A DNA stretch of 64,000 nucleotides from Vibrio pomeroyi (GCA_041879425.1 CP090855.1:310001-374000); one strand, 5' to 3'; shown: positions 17,049-26,477, counted from the first letter of the stretch. The notes: generated from the sequence alone by a model not told the origin. Translations and numbers: made by a program.

Positions 17049-20000
17049 TGGCTTTTAACCACGCTTTTGTAAATTCAATTTCTGACTCAATAGCCCCGAC
17101 CAATTTTTCTAACTTTTCTTTATTCGCTTTTGGTTCACAACACTCAACGTCTTCGCACAATTGTGATATTTCCGTTGCGCCGACGGCGTTTAACGCTCCT
17201 TTTACACGATGAATTGTTCGATTGATGGTTGGTGAATTGAAATCGAAATTCGCGACGTCCTCACTCATAGTATCGATAAACACCTTGGCAACCGCGATGG
17301 CGTCATTTGGTTCGAATCGTTCTAACCAGCTGGGAGTCAGGCCAACAGGCGTTGCGTGCTTCTCCAAAATATCCAATAACTTAGACACACTGTATGGCTT
17401 GTAAAGAATGTCATCGATCGCGATATCTTTGGTTTTCTCACGCGCTACTCGTGAGTCTTCCGCCGTGATACCAATCACGACAATATCTTTAAATTGTTCG
17501 CTGCTTTTGATCTTGCTTGCTAACTCATAACCATCCATTTCAGGCATGTGGAAATCAGTAAGCAATACCTTAATCGAGTTGTGATTGATGTAATCCCATG
17601 CTTGAAGTCCGGTATCCACAAATACAGGTTTGATGCCGAGTTCATTCATTTGTAATGTCATCACACTCTGGTTAATTGGATTATCTTCTGCGATAAGAAC
17701 ATCGCCATATTGCCAATCACTCACAGAGTCTGGAGTCAGTAAATTAACGGTGTGCTGATCTGGTCTCACGATCAAATTCAACAAGCTGTCTGGGTACTTC
17801 AACTGATCTTGTTCAATCGTCATTGAGTCATTCAAGTTTCGGCGAACCGTCATGCTGACAAGATTGGATTGCGAACTCTGCGTGATATAAAGATCAGGTG
17901 TATTCACAGATTCTGTTAGCTTCCACTCATGGCACCAACCTTTTAAGTTGTCAGGGAGATCTCGCGAATACGTTAGGCTCCTGATGGAATAGCCCTCATC
18001 ATCGTCACATGGTACGAACGGGATAGAGACATTGATTGTGGTACCGCGATTAAACTCAGACTCAATCTGCAGTTCGCCATCCATGCATTGCAAGAGCTGA
18101 TCAACAATGCTGAGCCCTAGCCCTGTTCCGCCATAGTGTCTTGTTATGCTGTCATCAGCTTGTACGAAGGGTTTCAGGACTTGCTGTTGTTGTGTTGGAG
18201 TCATGCCAATGCCGGTATCAGTTATCTCGACAACTAACTGATTATCGACAACTGCAACCACAACACTGATCTCACCTTCTGAGGTAAACTTCACGGCATT
18301 CGACAACAAATTTGTGAGTATTTGAGACACACGAATGCCATCAACCATCACCCATCGATAACTAAAGGAATGAATCTCAACACGGTAATTAAGGTTCTTG
18401 CTCTTAGAGATCGGTTCAAAGGTTCTGAATACATCACAAAGAAGCGGTAATAGTTCGACCTTTTCAGCTTTGACAGATAGCACGCCCGATTCGATCTTCG
18501 ACAAATCAAGTACACCATCCACCAGCTTGTTTAAGTGATCGAGAGAGCGAATAGCTTGGTCGACTAAATGACTGTCTTTAGCGTTAACTGCATTGATCTT
18601 AATGATGTCGAGCAACCCATGCACAGCAGATAAAGGCGTGCGAAGTTCATGGCTCATGGTAGTGAGCAGGTTTTCTCTTGCTTCTACGGCAAGTTTGGCC
18701 TCTTTCTCAGCCTTGATTAACGCATTTTCACGTTTCTTTTGTGCAGATACATCAAGCAGAGATGTCAGGATAAAGCGCTTATCACTATTCGACGATGAGA
18801 TCGTTTTACTCTCTCGGTGAACATGAGAGATATCTAGACGACAATCTTTAGCTAAGTGCGTATCGTTAAGGCTTTCACCGTCGATAATGGTTTTGATTTC
18901 AATCTGATTTCCGACCAATGAAGCTCCGCTCACTTGAGACTTCATGGTACAAATCTGACATTCGTTCGATTGAAACTTAGGACAGTTACTCAGTAATATC
19001 TCGTTCTTATCATTATGAATAAAAACGATATTGTTGATCTCTTGAATAATTTCAGAGAGCCAAATTTTTTCTTTTTCTTCGTTGCCAGCATTCAACTCCG
19101 CTAGCCTAACTTTGTAACGTAAGTTCACCAACAACAGATACGCAAGATACGACAGCGTAATAAACACAACCAATACCAAGGCAATCAACTTATTTACGTT
19201 ACCGCTATCGTACCCATAGACTAAATCGAACTGGCGGTAATTTCGGCGAAGCTTTTCAATCTCTTCATCACTCACAGTATCAATGATACTGTTGAGTACA
19301 TTCTTTAACTCGATGTTCTTCTTGGATACGGCAAACGCGATGGAGTAAGTGATCCCCTCTTCTTTATCTATCACGAATCCTTCTGACGAATCGTTTAAGA
19401 TCATTGAATAGGTAATATCATTGGGTACATAAGCCGCAGAGATCTTGCCCGCTCTCAGATCATCAAGAATCTGCTTCATATTACGGTAACGGATGATGTT
19501 CCTGTCTTCATACTCACTAACGTTGATGATCCCCTGCTTACTAACGCTAAGTAAAATACCCTTTTTTTCTGTATGAGACTCAAGTTGGGCTTTATCGAGC
19601 GTCACTTTAGAAAAGCTCGCGCTCATAAATGGTTTCGTCAGTAACCACTGGGCAGCCCGAGTCTTTGTGCTGTCTCGGTATAGCACCGGGACAATATCTG
19701 CGCTGTAGGAATTGTAGCTCGACTCAAGATTAAGTTCCGGCACTACATAGTCAAAGCCAAGCCCAGTTCTTGATGAAAGCAGTGAAAGATATTCAACCAA
19801 CATACCGTCGAGTTGCTGTTTTTCGTTTTCAAATAGAAAGGGATATGCCTCACCACTCGAGCTATAGGTAATCACGTCTTTACCGTTTTGATGTAATTTG
19901 TATTTCGATATGAGTTTGTCACTAACGTGATAAGGGTTCTTTGAGGCGACTGAGCGAATTCCTCGCCCTTTCACTTCCCACAAAAGAATCGAATTGATGT

Positions 20001-20673
20001 CTTCAATAAGATCAACGTTCTGTTTGCTAGATATAAAACTAATACTTTCTTCTGGTAACCAATCAGGAACATCAACTGCTCCTCTCATCACATCTTTATG
20101 ATCGAGATATTCGTTTATTGATACGTAAGTAGTCATAAGTGCATCTGCTTTACCTACTAACACTGCATCAAAGGCGTCATCACGAGACTTAGCCTTATAC
20201 ATCTTCTTTGCACCTTGCTGCTCAACCTGTTCGCAGTAAACGCTTTTATCTATGCAAGCCCACGTTAGTGACTCTATAGGCTTACTTTTTAAGTACGAAT
20301 CTCGATACCATACCGCTAAGGTGGTCGAAAAGATCGGTTCAGAGAACAAGAACCTTCGCTTTCGGTCTTCTGTTTCACTGAATCCTAATGCGCCGTCAAT
20401 TCTATCGCTTTCAACGTCGTTCAGAAGTTCTGGAATATTGTCATACGGCTTAATTTCTAATTTCGAATTCAAAAACTGACTGATATTCGATAAGTAATCT
20501 AAGCTGATACCATAGATTGCCTCAAACTTTCCGCGTTCAGCATTGTTATTATTTGAGAGCACACCAACAACGATTTTGTCGCCCCTTTCTTCAGATGCGA
20601 CAGAGGTCTCTGGAATGACAAAACAGACCAAAGCAATGGCAATAAAAGCAATTGTATTTCTATAGTTCAACAT
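17038..20673 (-). CDS. Unorthodox hybrid sensor kinase, VieS/EvgS-like
   Basis: A 1211-residue membrane kinase. After a signal peptide (about 1-26) come two tandem periplasmic solute-binding (SBP_bac_3) domains, about 33-250 and 265-485, then a TM near 493-513 and a PAS-like region with Cys residues (NCPKFQSNECQICTMK). HisKA has H675 in MSHELRTPLS, followed by HATPase_c, a receiver with D1040 (LLTDFHMPEMDG), and an HPt with H1155 (IHRVKGALNAVG). This is the BvgS/EvgS/VieS plan. It heads a four-gene overlapping operon whose outputs are c-di-GMP turnover and transcription. The ligand is unknown. Confidence 0.95.
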   Translation of the reverse strand: MLNYRNTIAFIAIALVCFVIPETSVASEERGDKIVVGVLSNNNNAERGKFEAIYGISLDYLSNISQFLNSKLEIKPYDNIPELLNDVESDRIDGALGFSETEDRKRRFLFSEPIFSTTLAVWYRDSYLKSKPIESLTWACIDKSVYCEQVEQQGAKKMYKAKSRDDAFDAVLVGKADALMTTYVSINEYLDHKDVMRGAVDVPDWLPEESISFISSKQNVDLIEDINSILLWEVKGRGIRSVASKNPYHVSDKLISKYKLHQNGKDVITYSSSGEAYPFLFENEKQQLDGMLVEYLSLLSSRTGLGFDYVVPELNLESSYNSYSADIVPVLYRDSTKTRAAQWLLTKPFMSASFSKVTLDKAQLESHTEKKGILLSVSKQGIINVSEYEDRNIIRYRNMKQILDDLRAGKISAAYVPNDITYSMILNDSSEGFVIDKEEGITYSIAFAVSKKNIELKNVLNSIIDTVSDEEIEKLRRNYRQFDLVYGYDSGNVNKLIALVLVVFITLSYLAYLLLVNLRYKVRLAELNAGNEEKEKIWLSEIIQEINNIVFIHNDKNEILLSNCPKFQSNECQICTMKSQVSGASLVGNQIEIKTIIDGESLNDTHLAKDCRLDISHVHRESKTISSSNSDKRFILTSLLDVSAQKKRENALIKAEKEAKLAVEARENLLTTMSHELRTPLSAVHGLLDIIKINAVNAKDSHLVDQAIRSLDHLNKLVDGVLDLSKIESGVLSVKAEKVELLPLLCDVFRTFEPISKSKNLNYRVEIHSFSYRWVMVDGIRVSQILTNLLSNAVKFTSEGEISVVVAVVDNQLVVEITDTGIGMTPTQQQQVLKPFVQADDSITRHYGGTGLGLSIVDQLLQCMDGELQIESEFNRGTTINVSIPFVPCDDDEGYSIRSLTYSRDLPDNLKGWCHEWKLTESVNTPDLYITQSSQSNLVSMTVRRNLNDSMTIEQDQLKYPDSLLNLIVRPDQHTVNLLTPDSVSDWQYGDVLIAEDNPINQSVMTLQMNELGIKPVFVDTGLQAWDYINHNSIKVLLTDFHMPEMDGYELASKIKSSEQFKDIVVIGITAEDSRVAREKTKDIAIDDILYKPYSVSKLLDILEKHATPVGLTPSWLERFEPNDAIAVAKVFIDTMSEDVANFDFNSPTINRTIHRVKGALNAVGATEISQLCEDVECCEPKANKEKLEKLVGAIESEIEFTKAWLKANEH

Positions 20674-20709
20674 GTAACTTTCCTACAAAACAGGTCGGAC
20701 ATCCTAAAC

Positions 20710-20728
20710 TTGACATCTAATTTGTCAA
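20710..20728. promoter_or_regulatory. Dyad overlapping the putative kinase promoter
   Basis: The sequence TTGACA-N7-TGTCAA is a perfect 6-bp inverted repeat 36 bases upstream of the kinase start. On the minus strand its TTGACA can serve as a -35 with TAGGAT 16 bases downstream. An operator embedded in the promoter is plausible. Confidence 0.45.
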
Positions 20729-21654
20729 ATTAGGCAATAACCCGTATTTGAAAATAAGTTACTGTTATTTAAAACTTAATATGAATAAGTAGGAAAATTC
20801 TCACAACCTTTTCCGCTAAGGACTACGAATTAGATTGTAGGGATTTGACATGGAACAATACTATTAAAGCAGCACTCAAAAACTCATTAATAAAATATAT
20901 GTAATTATACAATTTTATTAAGATTTCATCATTGGTAACGACAATCTACTACACCATAATTGGTGCGGTGTTGTTACAAAAACGAAAACGGACAAAAGCA
21001 ACAATGCTGTATAAATCGGCACAAATTAAAATAACAAAGAATATTTAACTACTATTTTCCTTAAACCATTCAGGTACAAAACCATACTTGCTCTTTCTTG
21101 GGTTATCTGTCTAACCGCATTTGTTAGAACTTGTCAGAATAATTACCAATTAGCAAAACCAAAGTATATTAAACTTATATCACATGCTAACAATATACAT
21201 AGAAAGTGGTAGAATATTAGATTCTTTCAACGATAACTGCACTGTACCTAAATAGCCCCTTCACTAGTCACCGCACGACGCTCAGCATTTGTTGGAGTTT
21301 CTCTGCCTGCACCTTTTCTCTTTCTCAAGCATCTAAAAATACCTCAATCACCTAACCCCCCCCCCTGAGCGACCAATAAACAAAAGTGACAAAAAATAAT
21401 AACTTCATTATTTCAATTACTTAATCGTGAATTATAAGGTCATTTTTTGTTGTTAGCTTTGCCTGCGTCATCTATGAATAATGCACAGCCAACATGTGCA
21501 TTCACACCAATACTGTTGAGTTTCGTCACGTATATGAATATCGACGTGAGATTTCGAGAATACCGTGTGACATGTATAAAGAGTCGATTTCAAGGACCGC
21601 ATGCTTATGAGCACCAACAAGGACGATTAAAGTAAGACTACTATTGAGATTGTT
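20729..21654. other. Long AT-rich intergenic region with a C10 tract
   Basis: About 930 bases with no supportable gene. It contains a run of ten C at 21356-21365, striking in an AT-rich setting, and several short AT-rich dyads. A small ORF at 21447-21635 lacks a ribosome site and recognisable sequence, so it is not called. The region could hold a small RNA or long leader for the outer-membrane gene that follows, but no defined structure was recognised. Confidence 0.5.
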
Positions 21655-22614
21655 ATGAACGCGATAAAATTGTCTGTAATTTCCCTGATTTCTGTAGCGA
21701 CAGTAAACAGCGCGTACGCTGTAGAGTGGGACCAATTCAGTGGCGAGATTCTTTTTGCTACCCTCTATACTCATTCTGATTCAAACCTCTACACAGAGGG
21801 CAACCCAAACCTAGGCGAAGATTCCAAGCGCGGTGATAATGGTGATAAAACCCTGTTGTTTCCCCTTGGTATCGTTAACTTTGATTTCGGCGAAGACCGC
21901 GCACACCGCTTATATATGGGTACCTCTCGTGATGACTTATCCGTCGGTACATTAGCATTCGAGTTCGGTTACCAAAAAAAGTTGGATTCCGGTACCACCT
22001 TTGATCTAGCTTACCTACCAACCGTTATTCCAGGTGAAGTTTGGACAAACCCTTACGACGTTGACGAAGCTAGGCAAAAGACCGATGTTGATGGAGGGGC
22101 AATACGAGTAAAATTGAGTAACCTTGCAGAAACCAACATTTCTTTGGATATGGCCTATGCCTTCGCAGATGTCGAAGAAGATCATGTTCCTGATGAGCTT
22201 CTAGAGCGTGATAGCAAAGCTTATTTCATCAAAACCCAATATCTCTCGATGTTAAGCCCTCAATCTGGCATCAACTACGGAGTAAGCTACACCTTTCATG
22301 ATGCTGAAGGTAAAGCAAACCAACATAATCGATATGCCGTTGAAGCCTCATATTTTTTTGTTTCTTCTACTTATGCTTTAGCAGTGACAGGCAATTATGC
22401 GCACAGCGATTACCGTGCAGACAATCCAGTATTCGAACGCAGCCGAGCAGATAACAGCTACAAGTTGTTTATCGCCTACGAATACAAAGACCTCGGCAGT
22501 TGGGAAAACTGGAGCGTCGCGACCTTTACCGGCACACGAAAGAATGAATCTAATATCGATTTCTTCACGCACCGTGAATGGCTACTGTCAGCGTCACTGA
22601 ACTACGCTTTCTAA
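21655..22614 (+). CDS. Outer-membrane beta-barrel protein (DUF2860-like)
   Basis: A 319-residue secreted protein with a signal peptide cleaved after about residue 22 (SAYA). The rest is alternating amphipathic strands ending in LLSASLNYAF, a terminal aromatic residue typical of outer-membrane barrels. It resembles the Vibrio DUF2860 family, recognised by general pattern rather than a diagnostic motif. Its role is unknown, with transport or surface function possible. It is a single gene preceded by a very long leader region and followed by a strong terminator. Confidence 0.75.
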   Translation: MNAIKLSVISLISVATVNSAYAVEWDQFSGEILFATLYTHSDSNLYTEGNPNLGEDSKRGDNGDKTLLFPLGIVNFDFGEDRAHRLYMGTSRDDLSVGTLAFEFGYQKKLDSGTTFDLAYLPTVIPGEVWTNPYDVDEARQKTDVDGGAIRVKLSNLAETNISLDMAYAFADVEEDHVPDELLERDSKAYFIKTQYLSMLSPQSGINYGVSYTFHDAEGKANQHNRYAVEASYFFVSSTYALAVTGNYAHSDYRADNPVFERSRADNSYKLFIAYEYKDLGSWENWSVATFTGTRKNESNIDFFTHREWLLSASLNYAF

Positions 22615-22667
22615 CCTAGTTCGCAGCAATAACCTTTTAAGCCAAAGAAACACCGCTGAAACTAAAC

Positions 22668-22702
22668 AAGCCGTTAGCTTCCATAGCTAGCGGCTTTTTA
22701 TT
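22668..22702 (+). terminator. Rho-independent terminator
   Basis: A 12-base arm AAGCCGTTAGCT pairs with AGCTAGCGGCTT across a five-base loop, followed by a T run. It ends the outer-membrane protein transcript. Confidence 0.85.
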
Positions 22703-22844
22703 ACTTGCTTGTTGTTTGAGCACAAATAGTGGGCTAATACTTCAAACAAGGGCTACAGCGATACATTTCGACTTAGTGGCGATGGGTGGCGATAACGTAA
22801 CTAAAATGCGATAATAAATTCAGTTTCTATTCAGTTATTTACCT

Positions 22845-23576
22845 ATGGCCAAACTCACTTTAGAACCGCCTGTTTACCTGATTGGTGAATACTTATATTC
22901 ATCAACATCAGGGGTATTGTCTAAGGACGATAACCTTACTCGTTTAAGAGCAAAAGAATCGGCTTTGCTGAATGCATTGATCAAGCGAGTTCCTGACGTT
23001 CTATCTCGTGAGAACATCGTTCAAGAGCTGTATGAAAACACCTATGCGACAGATGCGACGATCAATCAACTGGTCAAACGTTTAAGAAAGGCCATGGGAG
23101 ACGACCAGCGCTCGCTGATTAGAACAATCCCAAAGCAAGGCTACTTGTTAGCCATAGCACCTAAATTAGTCGAAAAACACCCTCATTCTTCACCAGAAAT
23201 ACCTGCAAAATATTTAGCTGTAGAGCATGGAGACTTCGACCCTGTTGATGTCAAAGTTGAAGAACTGAACCGTGTAAACACCCATTCTATTCAACCGAAA
23301 GATGAAAGCCGCCTACAACGTTTTGGCGCTGCGACCGTGATAGGCTGTTTATTAGCAGTAGTCATAGGTTATGGACTGGGTTCTTGGTTCGCTCCATCGG
23401 CACGTTATCTAGAACAAGTTTCAGTGGTCGAAGCAGAAGCTCAACACATAGACACATTATCCCAAACACCAACAGTGGTTATCGACAACAATCAACAAGT
23501 TGTGGCGATCTATTTAAAAGACGATGAAGAATCCGTTCATTGTGCTTATCAAGAGCAAGTTACGTTATGCAATTAA
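22845..23576 (+). CDS. ToxR-like transmembrane winged-helix regulator
   Basis: A 243-residue inner-membrane transcription factor. An N-terminal OmpR/ToxR-type winged helix covers about residues 10-105 (VKRLRKAMGDD, IRTIPKQGYLL). A linker leads to one TM at about 160-182 and a short periplasmic tail with C233 and a penultimate C242. It is a one-component ToxR/VtrA-type design in which a membrane-bound DNA-binding protein senses the periplasm. The next gene overlaps it by ten bases and encodes a single-TM periplasmic partner, as in ToxR-ToxS and VtrA-VtrC. The ligand and targets are unknown. Confidence 0.85.
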   Translation: MAKLTLEPPVYLIGEYLYSSTSGVLSKDDNLTRLRAKESALLNALIKRVPDVLSRENIVQELYENTYATDATINQLVKRLRKAMGDDQRSLIRTIPKQGYLLAIAPKLVEKHPHSSPEIPAKYLAVEHGDFDPVDVKVEELNRVNTHSIQPKDESRLQRFGAATVIGCLLAVVIGYGLGSWFAPSARYLEQVSVVEAEAQHIDTLSQTPTVVIDNNQQVVAIYLKDDEESVHCAYQEQVTLCN

Positions 23577-24061
23577 AGTCGAAGCACTATAAAGTGCTCT
23601 CCATGTGGACGATATGTGTCGTGCTTGGTTATCTGCTATTCCAGCTGAACTACACACCAACTAAACCATTTACTGGGTTTTGGAGCGGTCACACGACTGT
23701 TGACTATGGCGAGCGCTCACTAAACATCAGCACTCAACTCATCATTGATGGCCCCGAATCTGAGAGTGCGCGGTTAATTACCACGTTCGAACCAAAATCT
23801 AGCACTGCTGCGCCTTTTCAAACCAGCGTCACCAGTAACATACAAGTTCAAGGGCGAGTCGACTCAAAGATCACCTTCTCTTTAACCGAATTAAATTACA
23901 CCAACAAAGAAGCACTTGAAGCCTATTTGAACCGCCAGTTACCACAAACAGGTAGCCTAGTCTCAGGCAAATCATGGGCAGTCGATGATGATGAAATCTT
24001 CATGTACCTAACCCTCGCATTCGGTGAGAAAATGGGGGTTGTTCTTAAGCGTAGAGAGTAG
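23567..24061 (+). CDS. Periplasmic partner of the ToxR-like regulator
   Basis: A 164-residue protein with one N-terminal TM (about residues 12-28) and a periplasmic domain of predicted beta-rich character. The ATG at 23567 is preferred because it puts a positively charged segment (KSKHYK) before the TM and overlaps the upstream stop by ten bases. There is no clear sequence match to ToxS, but length, topology and overlap fit ToxS/VtrC-type partners. VtrC with VtrA forms a lipocalin-like bile-salt receptor. A similar ligand-binding role here is inference. Confidence 0.72.
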   Translation: MQLKSKHYKVLSMWTICVVLGYLLFQLNYTPTKPFTGFWSGHTTVDYGERSLNISTQLIIDGPESESARLITTFEPKSSTAAPFQTSVTSNIQVQGRVDSKITFSLTELNYTNKEALEAYLNRQLPQTGSLVSGKSWAVDDDEIFMYLTLAFGEKMGVVLKRRE

Positions 24062-24241
24062 GTGATTAGCTTTGTTACTAATCCTTTCCTAATCGCACCT
24101 CCCAGCTCATCTAACATCAGCTAAAATCATAGTGATGTGACGATAAACTTAAATCTTTATCGTCCCTTTATAGATATGGCTTTACACGCCCTATCCAACC
24201 TTTACAATGTGCAGCAAATATATTTATCAAGGTTTATCTCT

Positions 24242-25177
24242 ATGTCTATTCAATGGTTTCCGGGTCACATGCATAAAGCCCGCAAAGAAATCGAAGAAGT
24301 TATCCCACAGGTTGATGTGATCATCGAAGTACTGGACGCTCGTATTCCGTTCAGTAGTGAAAACCCAATGATCTCTTCACTGCGCGGCGATAAGCCTTGT
24401 GTAAAAGTGTTGAACAAACGCGACCTTGCCGATCCTGAACTGACCCAACGTTGGATTGAGCACTTCGAGAAAGAGCAAGGCGTTAAAGCGATTGCAATCA
24501 CCACCAGCGTTAAAGAAGAAGTTAACCACGTCATGGAGTTGGTCCGCAAACTTGCACCGCACCGTGAACAGATGGGCAAAAACATTCGTACGATGATCAT
24601 GGGTATCCCTAACGTAGGTAAATCAACCATCATCAACTGCTTGGCTGGACGTACGATTGCGGTAACCGGTAACCAACCAGCGGTAACTCGTCGCCAACAA
24701 CGTATCAACCTGCAGAACGGCGTGATTCTTTCAGATACTCCAGGAATCCTTTGGCCTAAAGTGGAAAACCCACACAGTGGTTTCCGCCTAGCAGCAACGG
24801 GCGCTGTGAAAGATACGGCGATGGAATATGATGAAGTGGCATTCTACACCGTTGAGTATCTAGCAAAGCAATACCCTCACCTATTGCAAGAACGTTACCA
24901 AATCGAAGAGTTGCCAGAGTCAGACATCGAGTTGATGGAAGCGATTGGCCGCAAGCGTGGTGCACTTCGTGCAGGTGGTCATATCGACCTTCACAAATGT
25001 TCTGAGATTCTACTTCACGAACTGCGTAACGGTACTCTAGGTAAAGTCACTCTAGAGCTACCGGAAATGATCACTAAAGAATTGGTTGAAGTGGAAGAAG
25101 CTGCGGCACTGAAAGCTGAGCAGCAAGCGAAGAAGAAAGAAGAGCGCCGTAAGCGTTACTTGAAGAATAAGCGTTAA
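24242..25177 (+). CDS. ylqF: Ribosome-biogenesis GTPase RbgA/YlqF
   Basis: A 311-residue circularly permuted GTPase. The G4 motif (NKRDLAD) precedes G1 (GIPNVGKS) and G3 (DTPGI), the hallmark of the YlqF/RbgA family, which acts in late assembly of the large ribosomal subunit. The start MSIQWFPGHMHKARKE is conserved. The ATG at 24242 has AAGG nine bases upstream, while an in-frame extension to 24137 lacks conservation. The C-terminus is lysine/arginine-rich, consistent with rRNA contact. It is a single gene. Confidence 0.93.
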   Translation: MSIQWFPGHMHKARKEIEEVIPQVDVIIEVLDARIPFSSENPMISSLRGDKPCVKVLNKRDLADPELTQRWIEHFEKEQGVKAIAITTSVKEEVNHVMELVRKLAPHREQMGKNIRTMIMGIPNVGKSTIINCLAGRTIAVTGNQPAVTRRQQRINLQNGVILSDTPGILWPKVENPHSGFRLAATGAVKDTAMEYDEVAFYTVEYLAKQYPHLLQERYQIEELPESDIELMEAIGRKRGALRAGGHIDLHKCSEILLHELRNGTLGKVTLELPEMITKELVEVEEAAALKAEQQAKKKEERRKRYLKNKR

Positions 25178-25231
25178 TCGCGATTAGCTTTCTAAGCGTT
25201 CTTATTAACCACTCTCGCACCTACTACTAAG

Positions 25232-25266
25232 ATATTCGCGTTCTATATACTTTAGAACGTGAATAT
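25232..25266. repeat. 14-bp inverted repeat downstream of ylqF
   Basis: ATATTCGCGTTCTA pairs with TAGAACGTGAATAT across a seven-base loop with one G-U pair. No T tract follows, so it is not a classical terminator. It may protect the ylqF mRNA end or bind a regulator. Confidence 0.5.
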
Positions 25267-25388
25267 TGTCCCCATGGTTTGTTGATCTAGCTAACATACT
25301 GACAAATCTATAGAAACTGCCGTTTACAATCACAAACACTGTGACATACTACGCAAATTATTGTGTATCAATTACGGCTAGCTTTTCA

Positions 25389-26477
25389 ATGCGCTCCTAT
25401 TCTGGGTTCAAAAATCAGAGATTTAAAACCTATTTCGATAATGAAATTTATTTGCCGTACATAAATTTCATCTACATCCCGATCTCAATATTCTGTGCTT
25501 TTATTGTCACCGACTACATCCATTTTGGTACAGAGTGCCTTGGCCCCATCATTTCACGATTCATACTCTTTATATTGATGATGGTTGTCGCCAGATATTG
25601 CATAAAAAACAAACCCAACGTTTTAGAACTCGTCGAGAGCATATTCCTTGTTATTAGCTCACTGTTTTTGATCTATGTTGGTCGACTCGCTGTTGAGCTG
25701 AACAATTTCGATTACCAAGGTGGCATCATTCTCGTCATGATCTACATCGGTACCTTTTCAAGGTTATCTGCCAAGTACAGCATCACAACACTTTCCTTTA
25801 TCTTTTCCTCCTATCTTATCGGCCTTGCTCCCTTGCTCTATGACGCAGAACCTAAACACGAGATAGAGACTATTTCAGTCTACCTTTCTGCCTATATCCT
25901 AATCTCGGCGGCTTGTATTAGACGTGATTTAGAAGTGCATAAGCGTTTTGCGCAATCAGAACAACTGCGCAAACAAGCTATACAGTTGCGTAAACAGTCT
26001 AATATGTTCGAAGCCCTTTCCTATCAAGATGCACTTACGAGTTGCTACAACCGCCTGTACCTTCATCAAGTGATAGAACCGAGTATCAATCGTCAGCTAT
26101 CGATCACTTCAATCATGATCGATATCGACCATTTCAAATCGATTAACGATACCTACGGTCATCAAATGGGTGATATGGTAATCAAAGAATTGGCGGCGGA
26201 GATTCAAAAGAGATTGCCAAGCAGTAGCAACTGTTTTCGATATGGCGGTGAAGAGTTTCTCGTGATGGTACAAGGCGAGACGGAAGCATCAATAAAATTA
26301 TTGGTCGACTCCCTTCTAGAGTCTCCATCTCGTCTTAGGTTAGAAGTAACCATTTCGATAGGAGTAAAGCATGCGCCAATGGCGATTGGCTCTGTCGAGC
26401 AACTCATCGATGATGCCGACCAAGCGCTCTACATTTCTAAGAAAAACGGCAGGAACCAAGTTACTTGGTGTGATTAG
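25389..26477 (+). CDS. Membrane diguanylate cyclase (GGEEF)
   Basis: A protein of about 362 residues with around five or six predicted TM segments in its first half and a C-terminal GGDEF domain with an intact GGEEF motif (FRYGGEEFLVMV). There is no RxxD inhibitory site five residues upstream, so product inhibition is not expected. It probably makes c-di-GMP in response to a membrane signal. The ATG at 25389 is chosen; an in-frame GTG at 25341 would add 16 residues, and neither has a good ribosome site. It is a single gene with a strong terminator after it. Confidence 0.9.
   Translation: MRSYSGFKNQRFKTYFDNEIYLPYINFIYIPISIFCAFIVTDYIHFGTECLGPIISRFILFILMMVVARYCIKNKPNVLELVESIFLVISSLFLIYVGRLAVELNNFDYQGGIILVMIYIGTFSRLSAKYSITTLSFIFSSYLIGLAPLLYDAEPKHEIETISVYLSAYILISAACIRRDLEVHKRFAQSEQLRKQAIQLRKQSNMFEALSYQDALTSCYNRLYLHQVIEPSINRQLSITSIMIDIDHFKSINDTYGHQMGDMVIKELAAEIQKRLPSSSNCFRYGGEEFLVMVQGETEASIKLLVDSLLESPSRLRLEVTISIGVKHAPMAIGSVEQLIDDADQALYISKKNGRNQVTWCD

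Noticed and set aside
21447..21635. A 62-codon ORF in the long gap before the outer-membrane gene
   Set aside because: It has no ribosome site or recognisable sequence and overlaps another random ORF on the other strand; support is too weak to call it.
24062..24087. A GATTAG/CTAATC hairpin after the first ToxR-like cassette
   Set aside because: The stem is only six base pairs with an eight-base loop and no T run; termination is not convincing.
24265..24708. A 147-codon minus-strand ORF
   Set aside because: It is antisense to ylqF, whose GTPase motifs are conserved; there is no ribosome site or recognisable product.
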